In this document: piece after piece, positions 16,674 to 24,502 of the stretch
How positions within the stretch are numbered: the stretch's first letter is position 1
Layout of the letters: the number at the start of each line of letters is the position of its first letter
Source of the DNA: JANQTF01 sp041741415
GTDB taxonomy: Bacteria; Bacteroidota; Bacteroidia; J057
Assembly: GCA_041741415.1 (NCBI GenBank)
Contig: JBGSKC010000075.1
Coordinates: 1-64,000, forward strand
Length of the DNA: 64,000 bases
Direction: 5' to 3'
Position numbers and translations under genes: made by a program
Notes under the pieces: generated by a model
Told to the model about the DNA's origin: nothing
The model's input: only the letters and a program-made list of their open reading frames with translations
The model's database searches: none

Positions 16674-17183
16674 ATGACCTTCTCCGACATTCTTCAGCAC
16701 ATCAACCGGCACCAGGGCAGCGACTGGCTCCTCAGCATGGACAGCGAGGTTAAGCAGCCCTGGGTGGAGGTGAGCACCGGGGCTCTGATCCGCATTGCCA
16801 GGCATTTGAAAGAAAGCCCGGGGCTGGAATTCGACTTCCTGCATTCCCTGAGCGGTGTGGACGAAGGTCCGGAAAAAGGCACCCTGATGGTGGTGTACCA
16901 TCTCTCTTCCCTGATTCATGAGCACCAGATCGTGCTGAAAGTGCGGGTGCCACGGGTGGCTTCGCCTGCGGAGGCTGTAGAGAAAGTGCCTTCTGTGTCG
17001 CGGATCTGGCGGGCGGCAGACTGGCACGAGCGCGAGGCTTTCGACCTGGTGGGAATTCCGTTTTCTCACCACCCGGATCTGCGCCGCATCCTCCTGCCCG
17101 AAGACTGGGAAGGCCACCCGCTTCGCAAGGATTACAGCGAGCCGGAGAGCTATCATGGGATCAGGATCAGGAGTGAGGAGTAG
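16674..17183 (+). CDS. nuoC: NADH-quinone oxidoreductase subunit C
   Basis: Starting at 16674, the 169-residue protein is a stand-alone 30-kDa-type subunit. The family block SRIWRAADWHEREAFDLVGI is followed by HPDLRRILLPEDWEGHPLRK. An open frame reaches back to 16488, inside nuoB, but the added residues are nuoB in another frame. There is no nuoD fusion, and the next gene is on the other strand, so the remaining complex I genes must lie elsewhere. Confidence 0.95.
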   Translation: MTFSDILQHINRHQGSDWLLSMDSEVKQPWVEVSTGALIRIARHLKESPGLEFDFLHSLSGVDEGPEKGTLMVVYHLSSLIHEHQIVLKVRVPRVASPAEAVEKVPSVSRIWRAADWHEREAFDLVGIPFSHHPDLRRILLPEDWEGHPLRKDYSEPESYHGIRIRSEE

Positions 17184-17199
17184 CATCGGATCCCGTTTA

Positions 17200-17263
17200 C
17201 CACAGATTAACACAGATTCCGGCACAGATTTTCACAGAAGCCAGCGCTGGTTTTTATCTGTGG
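17200..17263. repeat. CACAGATT repeats with inverted arms after nuoC
   Basis: CACAGATT occurs at 17201, 17211 and 17223, with CACAGA at 17233. CCACAGAT (17200-17207) is inverted as ATCTGTGG (17256-17263), and CCAGCGCTGG (17241-17250) is a central palindrome. Similar 'ccacagattaacacagatt' spacers are widespread between genes of environmental bacteria. The whole could fold as a weak transcription stop between the convergent genes. Confidence 0.6.
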
Positions 17264-17319
17264 CTAATCTGAGGAATTTGTTACCCCTCTTTCTCTGCCT
17301 TGTTTAGCAAAATAAGCCC

Positions 17320-18123
17320 CTAATCAAACAGCTCGCAGGTCCAGGCAGTGATGGTCCGCTCGGCAAAATTCAGGGTTACAGGCAGATCTTCTGTGGTGAT
17401 ACCTCCTCTTACCCAGGCAGCGTTGTCAAAACCCCGGAACAGAATCAGCTCAATGCGGTCTTCGATGTTCCAGTAGGTGTTGAGGTATTTGTCAACAGCT
17501 TCCTTTACCTGATCAAAGCTGAACCAGTTGTCGGCGTCGAACTGATAAAACCACAATGCCCAGGCGTAGCGGGCATATTCGGCCACATCGTAATGGTCGG
17601 GGTAAGTGCCTGCAACAAGGCCTGGCAGCAGAGCACCTACCTCCTCAGCTTTGCCCAGTTCTTCATTCCATTGCATGAGCAACTCGCCAATTTCTTGCTT
17701 GAGTCCCGACTCATTGGAGGTTACATACAAAAATTCTTCCTCGTCGTCGTATTGTTTGGCAAAATAGGACAGCTTCCAGTTGGAGCCGAGCAGCCCTTGG
17801 GTCATTTGCTGATGAAATCGCTCTGCTGCCGGCAAACGAAACGAATAAAGCAGGTCCTTGAACTTGTCTTCGCCAAAACCCGGGATTTCCTCCAGTTGGC
17901 TGAGGTCTTGAAAATACCTGGGCATCAGGGAATTGCGTGCATCCAGGATTCTTTGTGCCACCGTTTCGCCAATCCCATATCCACTGGTTTCCTCCTTGTC
18001 GGGCTCATCGCTGATGGGAGAGGCAGGGCCAACGAGGTCGTCTGTTGTTTCAGCCTGATTGAGGAAGGAGAGAATCTGGGAGGCCACCCAGGGCTTGACT
18101 GAAGGTTGCTGAGAGCTTGTCAT
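17320..18123 (-). CDS. Helix-hairpin-helix protein of unknown function
   Basis: The 267-residue soluble protein has a ComEA-like pair of helix-hairpin-helix motifs in the N-terminal third (YGIGETVAQRILDARNSL and LEEIPGFGEDKFKDLL, about residues 48-92). Such motifs usually bind DNA backbone without sequence specificity. The C-terminal two thirds (about 95-267) are rich in Trp, Tyr and acidic residues, with no motif that I recognise. No signal peptide is seen, so it is probably cytoplasmic. It is convergent with nuoC and independent of the groEL operon. Confidence 0.65.
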   Translation of the reverse strand: MTSSQQPSVKPWVASQILSFLNQAETTDDLVGPASPISDEPDKEETSGYGIGETVAQRILDARNSLMPRYFQDLSQLEEIPGFGEDKFKDLLYSFRLPAAERFHQQMTQGLLGSNWKLSYFAKQYDDEEEFLYVTSNESGLKQEIGELLMQWNEELGKAEEVGALLPGLVAGTYPDHYDVAEYARYAWALWFYQFDADNWFSFDQVKEAVDKYLNTYWNIEDRIELILFRGFDNAAWVRGGITTEDLPVTLNFAERTITAWTCELFD

Positions 18124-18216
18124 GGAGTAGCAGATGATTTGATGTCAGGAATAAAGCTCAGCATTTTAACGTGAGGGTAAGCGGGCTGTTAAGGAGTGGT
18201 AAATTATGCTTTCACA

Positions 18217-18247
18217 CAAAAAAAGCCGCTCCGGGAAGGAGCGGCTT
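18217..18247 (-). terminator. Terminator of the groES-groEL operon
   Basis: AAGCCGCTCC (18223-18232) pairs with GGAGCGGCTT (18238-18247) around a five-base loop. On the minus strand a U run follows (A run at 18218-18224). It begins 24 bases past the groEL stop. Confidence 0.92.
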
Positions 18248-18270
18248 ATATCTGAAACTCAGCAGGTTGA

Positions 18271-19926
18271 TTACATCATCCCGCCCATTCCACCGGGCAT
18301 GCCGCCGCCGTGGCTGTGGGGAGCTTCTGCTTCGGGTTGGTCTGTGATCACGCACTCGGTCGTGAGCAGCAGGCTTGCGATAGAAGCAGCGTTTTCGAGG
18401 GCATAACGAGTCACCTTTGTAGGGTCAATGATGCCGGTTTCGAAGAAGTTTTCATACACTTCCTCGCGGGCATTGAAGCCGTAATCTACGCGCTCGTTGT
18501 TGCGAACTTCGTTGAGAATCACCCCAGCTTCGAGGCCGGCATTCCCGACGATCAGGCGAAGGGGTTCTTCAAGGGCACGGCGCACAATGGCAACACCCAC
18601 ACCGACGTCTCCTTTGAGGAGGTTGTCGTTGATACCGCCACGACCTGGCTCCAGCGATTTGATGGCGCGAACGAGGGCCACGCCGCCACCTGGCACGATG
18701 CCTTCTTCCACAGCAGCCTTGGTGGCATGCAGGGCGTCGTCAACGCGGTCTTTTTTCTCCTTCATTTCCACTTCGGTAGAAGCACCGACGTAGAGAACGG
18801 CCACACCGCCAGACAGCTTGGCGAGGCGCTCCTGGAGCTTCTCACGGTCGTAGTCGGAGGTGGTATTGTCAATCTGAGCCTTGATCTGGTTGATCCGAGC
18901 CTTGATGTCGGATTCGTTGCCAGCACCATCCACAATGGTGGTGTTGTCTTTGTCGATGGTCACTTTGCTGGCCATGCCGAGCATGTCCAGGGTGGTGTTT
19001 TCGAGCTTGAAGCCGCGCTCGTCACTGATCACCATGCCGCCGGTGAGGATGGCGATGTCTTCGAGCATGGCTTTGCGGCGGTCGCCGAAGCCAGGGGCTT
19101 TCACAGCAGCGACTTTGAGCGAGCCACGAATTTTGTTCACCACGAGGGTAGCCAGCGCTTCGCCGTCTACATCTTCAGAGATGATGAGCAATGGGCGACC
19201 AGTTTGCACAGTCTGCTCCAGCACAGGAAGAAGGTCTTTCATCTGAGAGATCTTCTTGTCGTGAAGGAGGATGAAGGGGTTATCCAGATCCACTTCCATG
19301 GCGTCTGGGTTGGTCACGAAGTAGGGAGAAAGGTATCCGCGGTCAAACTGCATCCCTTCCACCACTTCGAGGTAGGTATCGAGGCCTTTGGCTTCTTCTA
19401 CCGTGATGACACCGTCTTTGCCAACTTTGTCCATGGCATCAGCGATGAACTTGCCGATTTCGGCGTCGTTGTTGGAAGAGATGGTGGCTACCTGGGCGAT
19501 TTCGTTGGAGCCGGAAATGTCTTTGGACATTTTCTTGAGCTCCTGAACGACAACTTTCACAGCGGCGTCAATGCCTTTTTTGAGCTCCATAGGGTTGTGA
19601 CCGGCGGTCACGTTTTTGAGGCCTTCGCGCACCATGGCCTGAGCCAGGACAGTGGCGGTGGTGGTGCCGTCGCCTGCCATGTCGGCAGTTTTGGAGGCAA
19701 CCTCCTTGACCATCTGGGCACCCATGTTTTCGATGGGGTCCTTCAGTTCGATTTCTTTGGCCACGGTCACACCATCTTTGGTAATCGTGGGTGCACCGAA
19801 TTTTTTGTCGATCACGACATTGCGGCCTTTAGGACCGAGGGTCACCTTGACAGCATTTGCCAGGGCGTCCACGCCGCGCTTGAGTTTGTCGCGGGCTTCT
19901 ACGTTGAATTCAATGTTCTTTGCCAT
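18271..19926 (-). CDS. groL: 60-kDa chaperonin GroEL
   Basis: This is a 551-residue chaperonin of normal length, forming the tetradecameric folding chamber with GroES. The N-terminal block KVTLGPKGRNVVIDKKFGAP, the ATP-binding loop AGDGTTTATVLAQ and GIVPGGGVALVRA are intact. The C-terminus ends in the usual Gly/Met-rich tail (GGGMPGGMGGMM). It follows groES by 113 bases on the same strand and ends at a strong terminator. I looked for a CIRCE element in front of the operon and saw none. Confidence 0.98.
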   Translation of the reverse strand: MAKNIEFNVEARDKLKRGVDALANAVKVTLGPKGRNVVIDKKFGAPTITKDGVTVAKEIELKDPIENMGAQMVKEVASKTADMAGDGTTTATVLAQAMVREGLKNVTAGHNPMELKKGIDAAVKVVVQELKKMSKDISGSNEIAQVATISSNNDAEIGKFIADAMDKVGKDGVITVEEAKGLDTYLEVVEGMQFDRGYLSPYFVTNPDAMEVDLDNPFILLHDKKISQMKDLLPVLEQTVQTGRPLLIISEDVDGEALATLVVNKIRGSLKVAAVKAPGFGDRRKAMLEDIAILTGGMVISDERGFKLENTTLDMLGMASKVTIDKDNTTIVDGAGNESDIKARINQIKAQIDNTTSDYDREKLQERLAKLSGGVAVLYVGASTEVEMKEKKDRVDDALHATKAAVEEGIVPGGGVALVRAIKSLEPGRGGINDNLLKGDVGVGVAIVRRALEEPLRLIVGNAGLEAGVILNEVRNNERVDYGFNAREEVYENFFETGIIDPTKVTRYALENAASIASLLLTTECVITDQPEAEAPHSHGGGMPGGMGGMM

Positions 19927-20039
19927 ATTGTTGCTAGCAGTTTTTTAAGAGTGAGAAGAAGGAAAAAAATCCGTCCAACAGACTTAAAAAAGGGTTGAAA
20001 AAGGAAAAACCTGCCGTCCGGGCAGTCCGGGAGCAGGAA

Positions 20040-20315
20040 TTAGATGATGGCAAGGATGTCGGATTCGCGCATCATGAGGTAGTTAATCCCATCGATGTTG
20101 ATCTCCGTACCTGAATACTTGCCATAAAGAACCGTGTTGCCGACGCTCACAGAAGTAGGCTCGTCCTTTTTGCCTGGACCTACGGCCACAACAGTGCCCC
20201 GCTGGGGTTTTTCCTTGGCGGTATCAGGAATGAAGATCCCGGAAGCGGTTTTTTCTTCGGCGGCGGCTGGTTCTACCAGCACGCGATCAGCCAGAGGTTT
20301 GATGTTCAGTGCCAT
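20040..20315 (-). CDS. groS: 10-kDa co-chaperonin GroES
   Basis: The 91-residue cap protein of GroEL begins MALNIKPLADRVLVEPAAAE. It has the mobile-loop region around EEKTASGIFIPDTAKEKPQR and the C-terminal strand GINYLMMRESDILAII. It is the first gene of the chaperonin operon. The 243 bases before it, shared with the divergent caspase-like gene, hold no CIRCE repeat, so heat-shock control must use another mechanism. Confidence 0.97.
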   Translation of the reverse strand: MALNIKPLADRVLVEPAAAEEKTASGIFIPDTAKEKPQRGTVVAVGPGKKDEPTSVSVGNTVLYGKYSGTEINIDGINYLMMRESDILAII

Positions 20316-20558
20316 ATTATGGGTCAGTTAGCGATTGTTAGAAAAGGGTGTTTTATGAACTTACAATCCCGCTTGGCGAATGATGTGCCAATGACTGCCA
20401 TTCTGCCATTTTGGGTGGATGTGGTCATTTTGACTGCCAGTTGGCAGTTGGGGCTGTCAAGTTGGCAGCGGTTCCGCCGGGATTACTTCTTGTTTTTGGA
20501 AGTTATCCCGCAATTCGCCTTCTTCTCCACGGCATTCAACAATTCGCCAGTATTTTCT

Positions 20559-21305
20559 ATGGGAATCAGTTACCAACCTAAAGCACCCGGACCCGTGGCC
20601 AAGCGCGGGCTTTTTGTCGGAATTGAACATTACCCCAGTCCTTCTATCCAGGACCTGGAGTTTTGCGGCGATGATGCCCTTCGGCAGTGCCTGGCCTTCG
20701 GCCTCGATCCCGAAACCTGCCTCCTCACCGACCAGCAAGCCACACGGGTCAAAATTCTCCAGCGGCTCATGATCCTGGTGGAGGAGGTACAACCTGAAGA
20801 ACTCCTCATTTTTTCCATCACCGGCCATGGGGTCATCGCCTTTCAGGACTATTTTTTCACCCCCTATGAAGCCGACGCTGGCAACGTGCTGGGAACCTGC
20901 ATTTCCTCTTCGCTCATTCTCAAGGTAATCGCTTCGGTGGCTCATCGGGGGGCCAAAGTATTGCTGATCCTCGACACCTGCCACGCCGGGGCCATCGGGT
21001 TCGATCTTTCGAGATACAAAGGCGGGGTTTCCTGTTTGTTTTCCTGCTCGCCCATGGAATTATCTGCCGAGGCCTACGTCAAAACCCGAACTGGAACCGG
21101 CCATTTCAACAGCCGGGGTGGGAATGGCCTGTTTACCCATTTCCTGGCCCGCGGCCTCGAAGAGAAACCGCCGGGTTTCGATCCCGACATCACGACCCTG
21201 CGCGGGCTCTATCAGTATGTGTATCAGGAGGTTGCTGCCACTTCCAAAGGCATGCAGCACCCCCAGCTCATCGGCACGCTCGAAGGTTCCCTTTGTCTGA
21301 TCTGA
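20559..21305 (+). CDS. Stand-alone caspase-fold (C14) cysteine peptidase, copy 1
   Basis: From 20559 the protein has 248 residues and consists only of a caspase p20-like domain with a short p10-like tail. The catalytic dyad is intact: His90 in SITGHGV and Cys141 in LILDTCHAGA. The N-terminus (KRGLFVGIEHYPS) is the usual first strand. An open frame back to 20319 adds residues with no similarity to copy 2, so I rejected that start. No fused TPR, WD40, STAND or membrane part is present. A paralogue follows 24 bases downstream. Specificity is unknown; a metacaspase-like Arg/Lys preference is possible. Confidence 0.88.
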   Translation: MGISYQPKAPGPVAKRGLFVGIEHYPSPSIQDLEFCGDDALRQCLAFGLDPETCLLTDQQATRVKILQRLMILVEEVQPEELLIFSITGHGVIAFQDYFFTPYEADAGNVLGTCISSSLILKVIASVAHRGAKVLLILDTCHAGAIGFDLSRYKGGVSCLFSCSPMELSAEAYVKTRTGTGHFNSRGGNGLFTHFLARGLEEKPPGFDPDITTLRGLYQYVYQEVAATSKGMQHPQLIGTLEGSLCLI

Positions 21306-21329
21306 CTTTCTTCCTCACCCTTTTTCCTT

Positions 21330-22163
21330 ATGGCAACACCTTCTGCCCAGGATCCCAACCTGCAGCTCAGCGACAAAACCCGGAGCCTCGTTTTTTCGCA
21401 ATTCGAAGAACCGCTTCACCTCGTTCACGGCCTGTTTGTCGGGGTCGAATCGTACCGGAATGAGCAATTGGATCTGTACTTCAGTGGCGATGATGCCTAT
21501 GGCTTGTGGAAAGCTTTTGGCGGAGAAACCAACCCGCTGCTCACCTGCCTGCTGGATGAGGAGGCGACTTACTCAGGCATTTTGGGGGCCTTTACCCGAA
21601 AAATCGACAAGGTGCAAAAAGGAGATTTGCTGGTGCTGTTTGTTGCAGGTCACGGGGCAATGGAGTTTGAGGAAGTCTTTTTCCTGCCTCACGACTTTAG
21701 CAATCAACCCCACGACATGCTGGTGTATGGCATTCCGGCGACCATGGTGGTGCAGGCCCTCAGCACAGTGGCCCGCCGCGGAGTGCATGTGCTGGCCATC
21801 CTTGATACCTGCCATTCTGGCGCAGTGCCTTTTGACATCTCCCGTTACAGCCATGAAGGCGGCGGCGGGCTTTCTTTTTTGTTTTCCTGCTCTCCCATGG
21901 AACTCAGCATGGAAACGTTCATCAAAGAAGGAACTGGCAGAGGAAAAAATGACCAGCAGGCAGGCCATGGGGTGTTTACCCGCTATCTGATCGAGGGCCT
22001 GGAGGGAAAGGCTGATGTGGACGGCAACGGCCTGATTCGCCTGCGGCACTTGTTTAATTACACTTCTTCGAAGGTGAGGGAGTTTTCCAAAGGCAGGCAG
22101 AATCCTTTTCTGAACGGCACCCTGAGCGGAAATATCATCCTCAAAACGTTGACCCAGGGCTAG
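21330..22163 (+). CDS. Stand-alone caspase-fold (C14) cysteine peptidase, copy 2
   Basis: This 277-residue paralogue of the gene at 20559 has the dyad His108 (FVAGHGAM) and Cys161 (AILDTCHSGA). Both copies share LFSCSPMELS about 40 residues after the Cys, and a C-terminal block ending in a SKG-x-Q-x-P...GTL segment. Copy 2 has a longer N-terminus and ends differently, so the duplication is old. The 24-base gap makes one operon likely. Its stop shares the tetranucleotide CTAG with the stop of the convergent gene. Confidence 0.88.
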   Translation: MATPSAQDPNLQLSDKTRSLVFSQFEEPLHLVHGLFVGVESYRNEQLDLYFSGDDAYGLWKAFGGETNPLLTCLLDEEATYSGILGAFTRKIDKVQKGDLLVLFVAGHGAMEFEEVFFLPHDFSNQPHDMLVYGIPATMVVQALSTVARRGVHVLAILDTCHSGAVPFDISRYSHEGGGGLSFLFSCSPMELSMETFIKEGTGRGKNDQQAGHGVFTRYLIEGLEGKADVDGNGLIRLRHLFNYTSSKVREFSKGRQNPFLNGTLSGNIILKTLTQG

Positions 22164-22927
22164 AAACGGCCTTCCAGGCGGCTCGCTGTGATGTTTTCCA
22201 ACCCGATAAACGAGAGGCTGTCGAGCTGACCGGCTTCAAAGGCTTTGTCGAGGTCGGGCAGCTGCCACTGTGCCGGGTCGGCTTTGTAGTTGACATAGTC
22301 CTGAAACAGGATTCCGTCGACGCGGCGCGGGTTCCGGGCTGCCCGGAAGCGGAGCCCCAGTCCGTCTTTCTCGGCATAGGAATAGGCTAAGTAGTCCATG
22401 CTCCCGTCTCCTGCATCAAACCAGTAAACAAACTTGTCTTCGTGGTCTTCGCCGCCGCCTTCTTCCTGAAAAGTAACGCCGATTTTCCGGTATGAAATTC
22501 CGGCGACCGCGGAGTTGCCCAGGTCTTCCAATTGCACAGCGGGGTCGGCAAGGCGATAGGGGAGGAGGGCAAAATACCAGACAGAGTTGACAGAACTGGT
22601 GTAGAGACCCGCCAGGGAATCGCTAAGCGCCACTTCCTGCCCGTCAACAAAGCGCCGGAAGCCTTCATTCGACAGCACATCCTTCACTACTTTGCCTTCT
22701 TCATCGAATGCCCGGGTATATTCAAAAGCCCCGGCTTGCCACCGTGCCTCGTAGTTGCGCTCGCGAAAGCGAAAAGACGCCTGGGCACTGTCATAGGCAC
22801 CATGGTAGCCGATGGCTTCTTGCAGTACCTGTGTCATGGAGGGTTCGCTGCTGGTTTGCGCACTGTTTTGGCTGGATTGGCAGCCATAGAGCAGGACAAC
22901 CGGAAGGAAAAAGAGGAGGTATTTCAT
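22160..22927 (-). CDS. Lipoprotein resembling DUF6503
   Basis: Starting at 22927 (MKYLLFFLPVV), the 255-residue protein has a lipobox (LLYGC). The body contains HGAYDSAQASFRFRERNYEA, later a YWFDAGDGSMDYLAYSYAEK segment, and a C-terminal DSLSFIGLENIT. This order resembles the DUF6503 lipoproteins of Bacteroidota (recalled, not searched), whose beta-rich fold is like lipid-binding LolA-type proteins. It converges on the caspase-like gene with overlapping stop codons. Confidence 0.65.
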   Translation of the reverse strand: MKYLLFFLPVVLLYGCQSSQNSAQTSSEPSMTQVLQEAIGYHGAYDSAQASFRFRERNYEARWQAGAFEYTRAFDEEGKVVKDVLSNEGFRRFVDGQEVALSDSLAGLYTSSVNSVWYFALLPYRLADPAVQLEDLGNSAVAGISYRKIGVTFQEEGGGEDHEDKFVYWFDAGDGSMDYLAYSYAEKDGLGLRFRAARNPRRVDGILFQDYVNYKADPAQWQLPDLDKAFEAGQLDSLSFIGLENITASRLEGRF

Positions 22928-23177
22928 TGGGTGCAACAGGAGATGAAGAATAAAACAATGGGCTGAAGATCTGAGTATTGCCTTGAACAATTCACGCAAC
23001 GTTCCTGGCAGAATTTACCCGGAAGGGGTACACCCTAGGAGGGAACAGTACGAGGATGTCGCAAAAATTTCCGATAATCAGCCCTCGATATTCGGGAAAA
23101 AGTCCTTAAGGCGACAGTTTCTGATGAAAGTGCTCATTTGCGGTGGGCGATTCTGAATCCTGATCCAGTTTGATTGT

Positions 23178-24332
23178 ATGGTGTCTGAACTTCGGGTGGA
23201 CGTAAGTCCTTTTCTCAAAACATATCAGGTAGATCCCCAATTTGGGTTTCTGCCTGGAACTCCACCGTTGACCCATCTGGGGGCGGGATTTGAGCATTGG
23301 GAGGATCTGATGCTGGAAGTGCCTGCGCGGCTGGCCGATAAAGAGGTTCGCTCCTGGCTGGCGGTTCAGCCTGCCCTGCCGGTCCACCTGCTTTCGGGCG
23401 CGCAGTGTGAGCGTGCTTTTCTGATGCTCGGCATCCTTGGCCATAGCTACGTTCACGGGGAGGAAGCGCCTTTGCAGCGGCTTCCTGCCAGTTTGGCGCT
23501 CCCCTGGGTGGCGTTGGCCGAGCGATTGGGCAGGCCGCCGGTATTGGCTCACGGCTCCGTGGTGCTGCAAAACTGGCGCAAAAAAGATCCTGCCAAGGGC
23601 ATGGAAGCTGAAAACCTTGCCACCCTGCTTTCATTTGGCCCCACCCCGGATGAGGAGTGGTTTTTCATGCTCACCGCCGCGATGGAGGCCAAAGGCGCTG
23701 CCGCTTTGTTTGAGCTGGCGGTGATGCTGCGCGCAGCTAAGGAAGACCAGCCCGAAGTTGTTGCCATGTCGCTGCAAACCCTTGCAGGTATGATTGATGG
23801 CCTTCGCCTGGAAATCCTCAGAATGCAGCAAGGCTGCGACCCTGTTGTCTTTTTTCATCAGATCAGGCCCTACCTTTCTTCTTTCCAACAGCTTCATTAC
23901 GAGGGAATTGAGGAAAATGCCGTGAGAAGCTATGCCGGAGGTAGTGCAGCGCAAAGCACCCTGGTACAAGCCCTCGATGCTGGCTTGGGCATCCCGCACG
24001 AAGAATCCAGAAGCTCTGGTTTTCTGCGCGAGATGCGGCGGTACATGCCACCGGCTCACCGGAGCTTTCTCAATTCTTTGGAACGGCTGGCTCCCAGCCT
24101 CGTAGCCTTGTGCGACCAGGACAAAGACCTTTCTGCGCTCCGGGCCGAATGCTCGCGACAGTTGCAGCACTTCCGCAACGCGCATCTGTTGCTGGTGTCG
24201 CAATACATTCTCGCTCATTCGCCATCCTCCGGCCCCGGCCACACAGGCACCGGCGGCACTAATCCGGTCGAATTTCTTAAACAGTTGCGCAACGATAACG
24301 CCAGGCTCGCCAAAGAAGAAGGCCAGGCGTAA
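23178..24332 (+). CDS. Indoleamine 2,3-dioxygenase-like haem protein
   Basis: The 384-residue protein has the landmarks of the IDO family: RPPVLAHGSVVLQNWR (about residues 119-134), YAGGSAAQST (252-261), MRRYMPPAHRSFLNSLE (286-302), the proximal haem His336 in FRNAHLLLVSQYI, and the C-terminal GTGGTNPVEFLK. It should open the indole ring of tryptophan or a related indole with O2. No kynurenine pathway genes lie nearby, so the substrate and pathway are open. A 250-base spacer without clear signals precedes it. Confidence 0.9.
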   Translation: MVSELRVDVSPFLKTYQVDPQFGFLPGTPPLTHLGAGFEHWEDLMLEVPARLADKEVRSWLAVQPALPVHLLSGAQCERAFLMLGILGHSYVHGEEAPLQRLPASLALPWVALAERLGRPPVLAHGSVVLQNWRKKDPAKGMEAENLATLLSFGPTPDEEWFFMLTAAMEAKGAAALFELAVMLRAAKEDQPEVVAMSLQTLAGMIDGLRLEILRMQQGCDPVVFFHQIRPYLSSFQQLHYEGIEENAVRSYAGGSAAQSTLVQALDAGLGIPHEESRSSGFLREMRRYMPPAHRSFLNSLERLAPSLVALCDQDKDLSALRAECSRQLQHFRNAHLLLVSQYILAHSPSSGPGHTGTGGTNPVEFLKQLRNDNARLAKEEGQA

Positions 24333-24436
24333 CTCTCCGCCAGGACTTTTTTCATGTCGCTTTGCAGGGAGAGAAGACTGAAAAAGCAAATTGCTCCCTT
24401 CCGGTTGTTGGATTCGTTGGCTAAACAGAATTCTTT

Positions 24437-24481
24437 CAAAAAAATGCCCCCTTGCACAGCGTCAGCTCTGCGAGGGGGCAA
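24437..24481 (-). terminator. Terminator of the sigma factor/adhesin-like operon
   Basis: TGCCCCCT (24445-24452) pairs with AGGGGGCA (24473-24480), and further pairs extend inward to a GTCA loop. On the minus strand seven U follow (A run at 24438-24444). It lies 22 bases beyond the stop at 24503. Confidence 0.9.
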
Positions 24482-24502
24482 GTCTTTGTGGGGAGCGGGT
24501 GG

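Noticed and set aside
18310..19998. 562-residue open frame on the plus strand opposite groEL
   Set aside because: It is the antisense of groEL; His/Phe/Val-rich composition and lack of any family pattern mark it as a shadow frame.
20316..20558. CIRCE (HrcA) element before groES, and upstream extension of the caspase-like gene
   Set aside because: No TTAGCACTC-N9-GAGTGCTAA-like repeat was seen, and the extension has no similarity to the paralogous copy.
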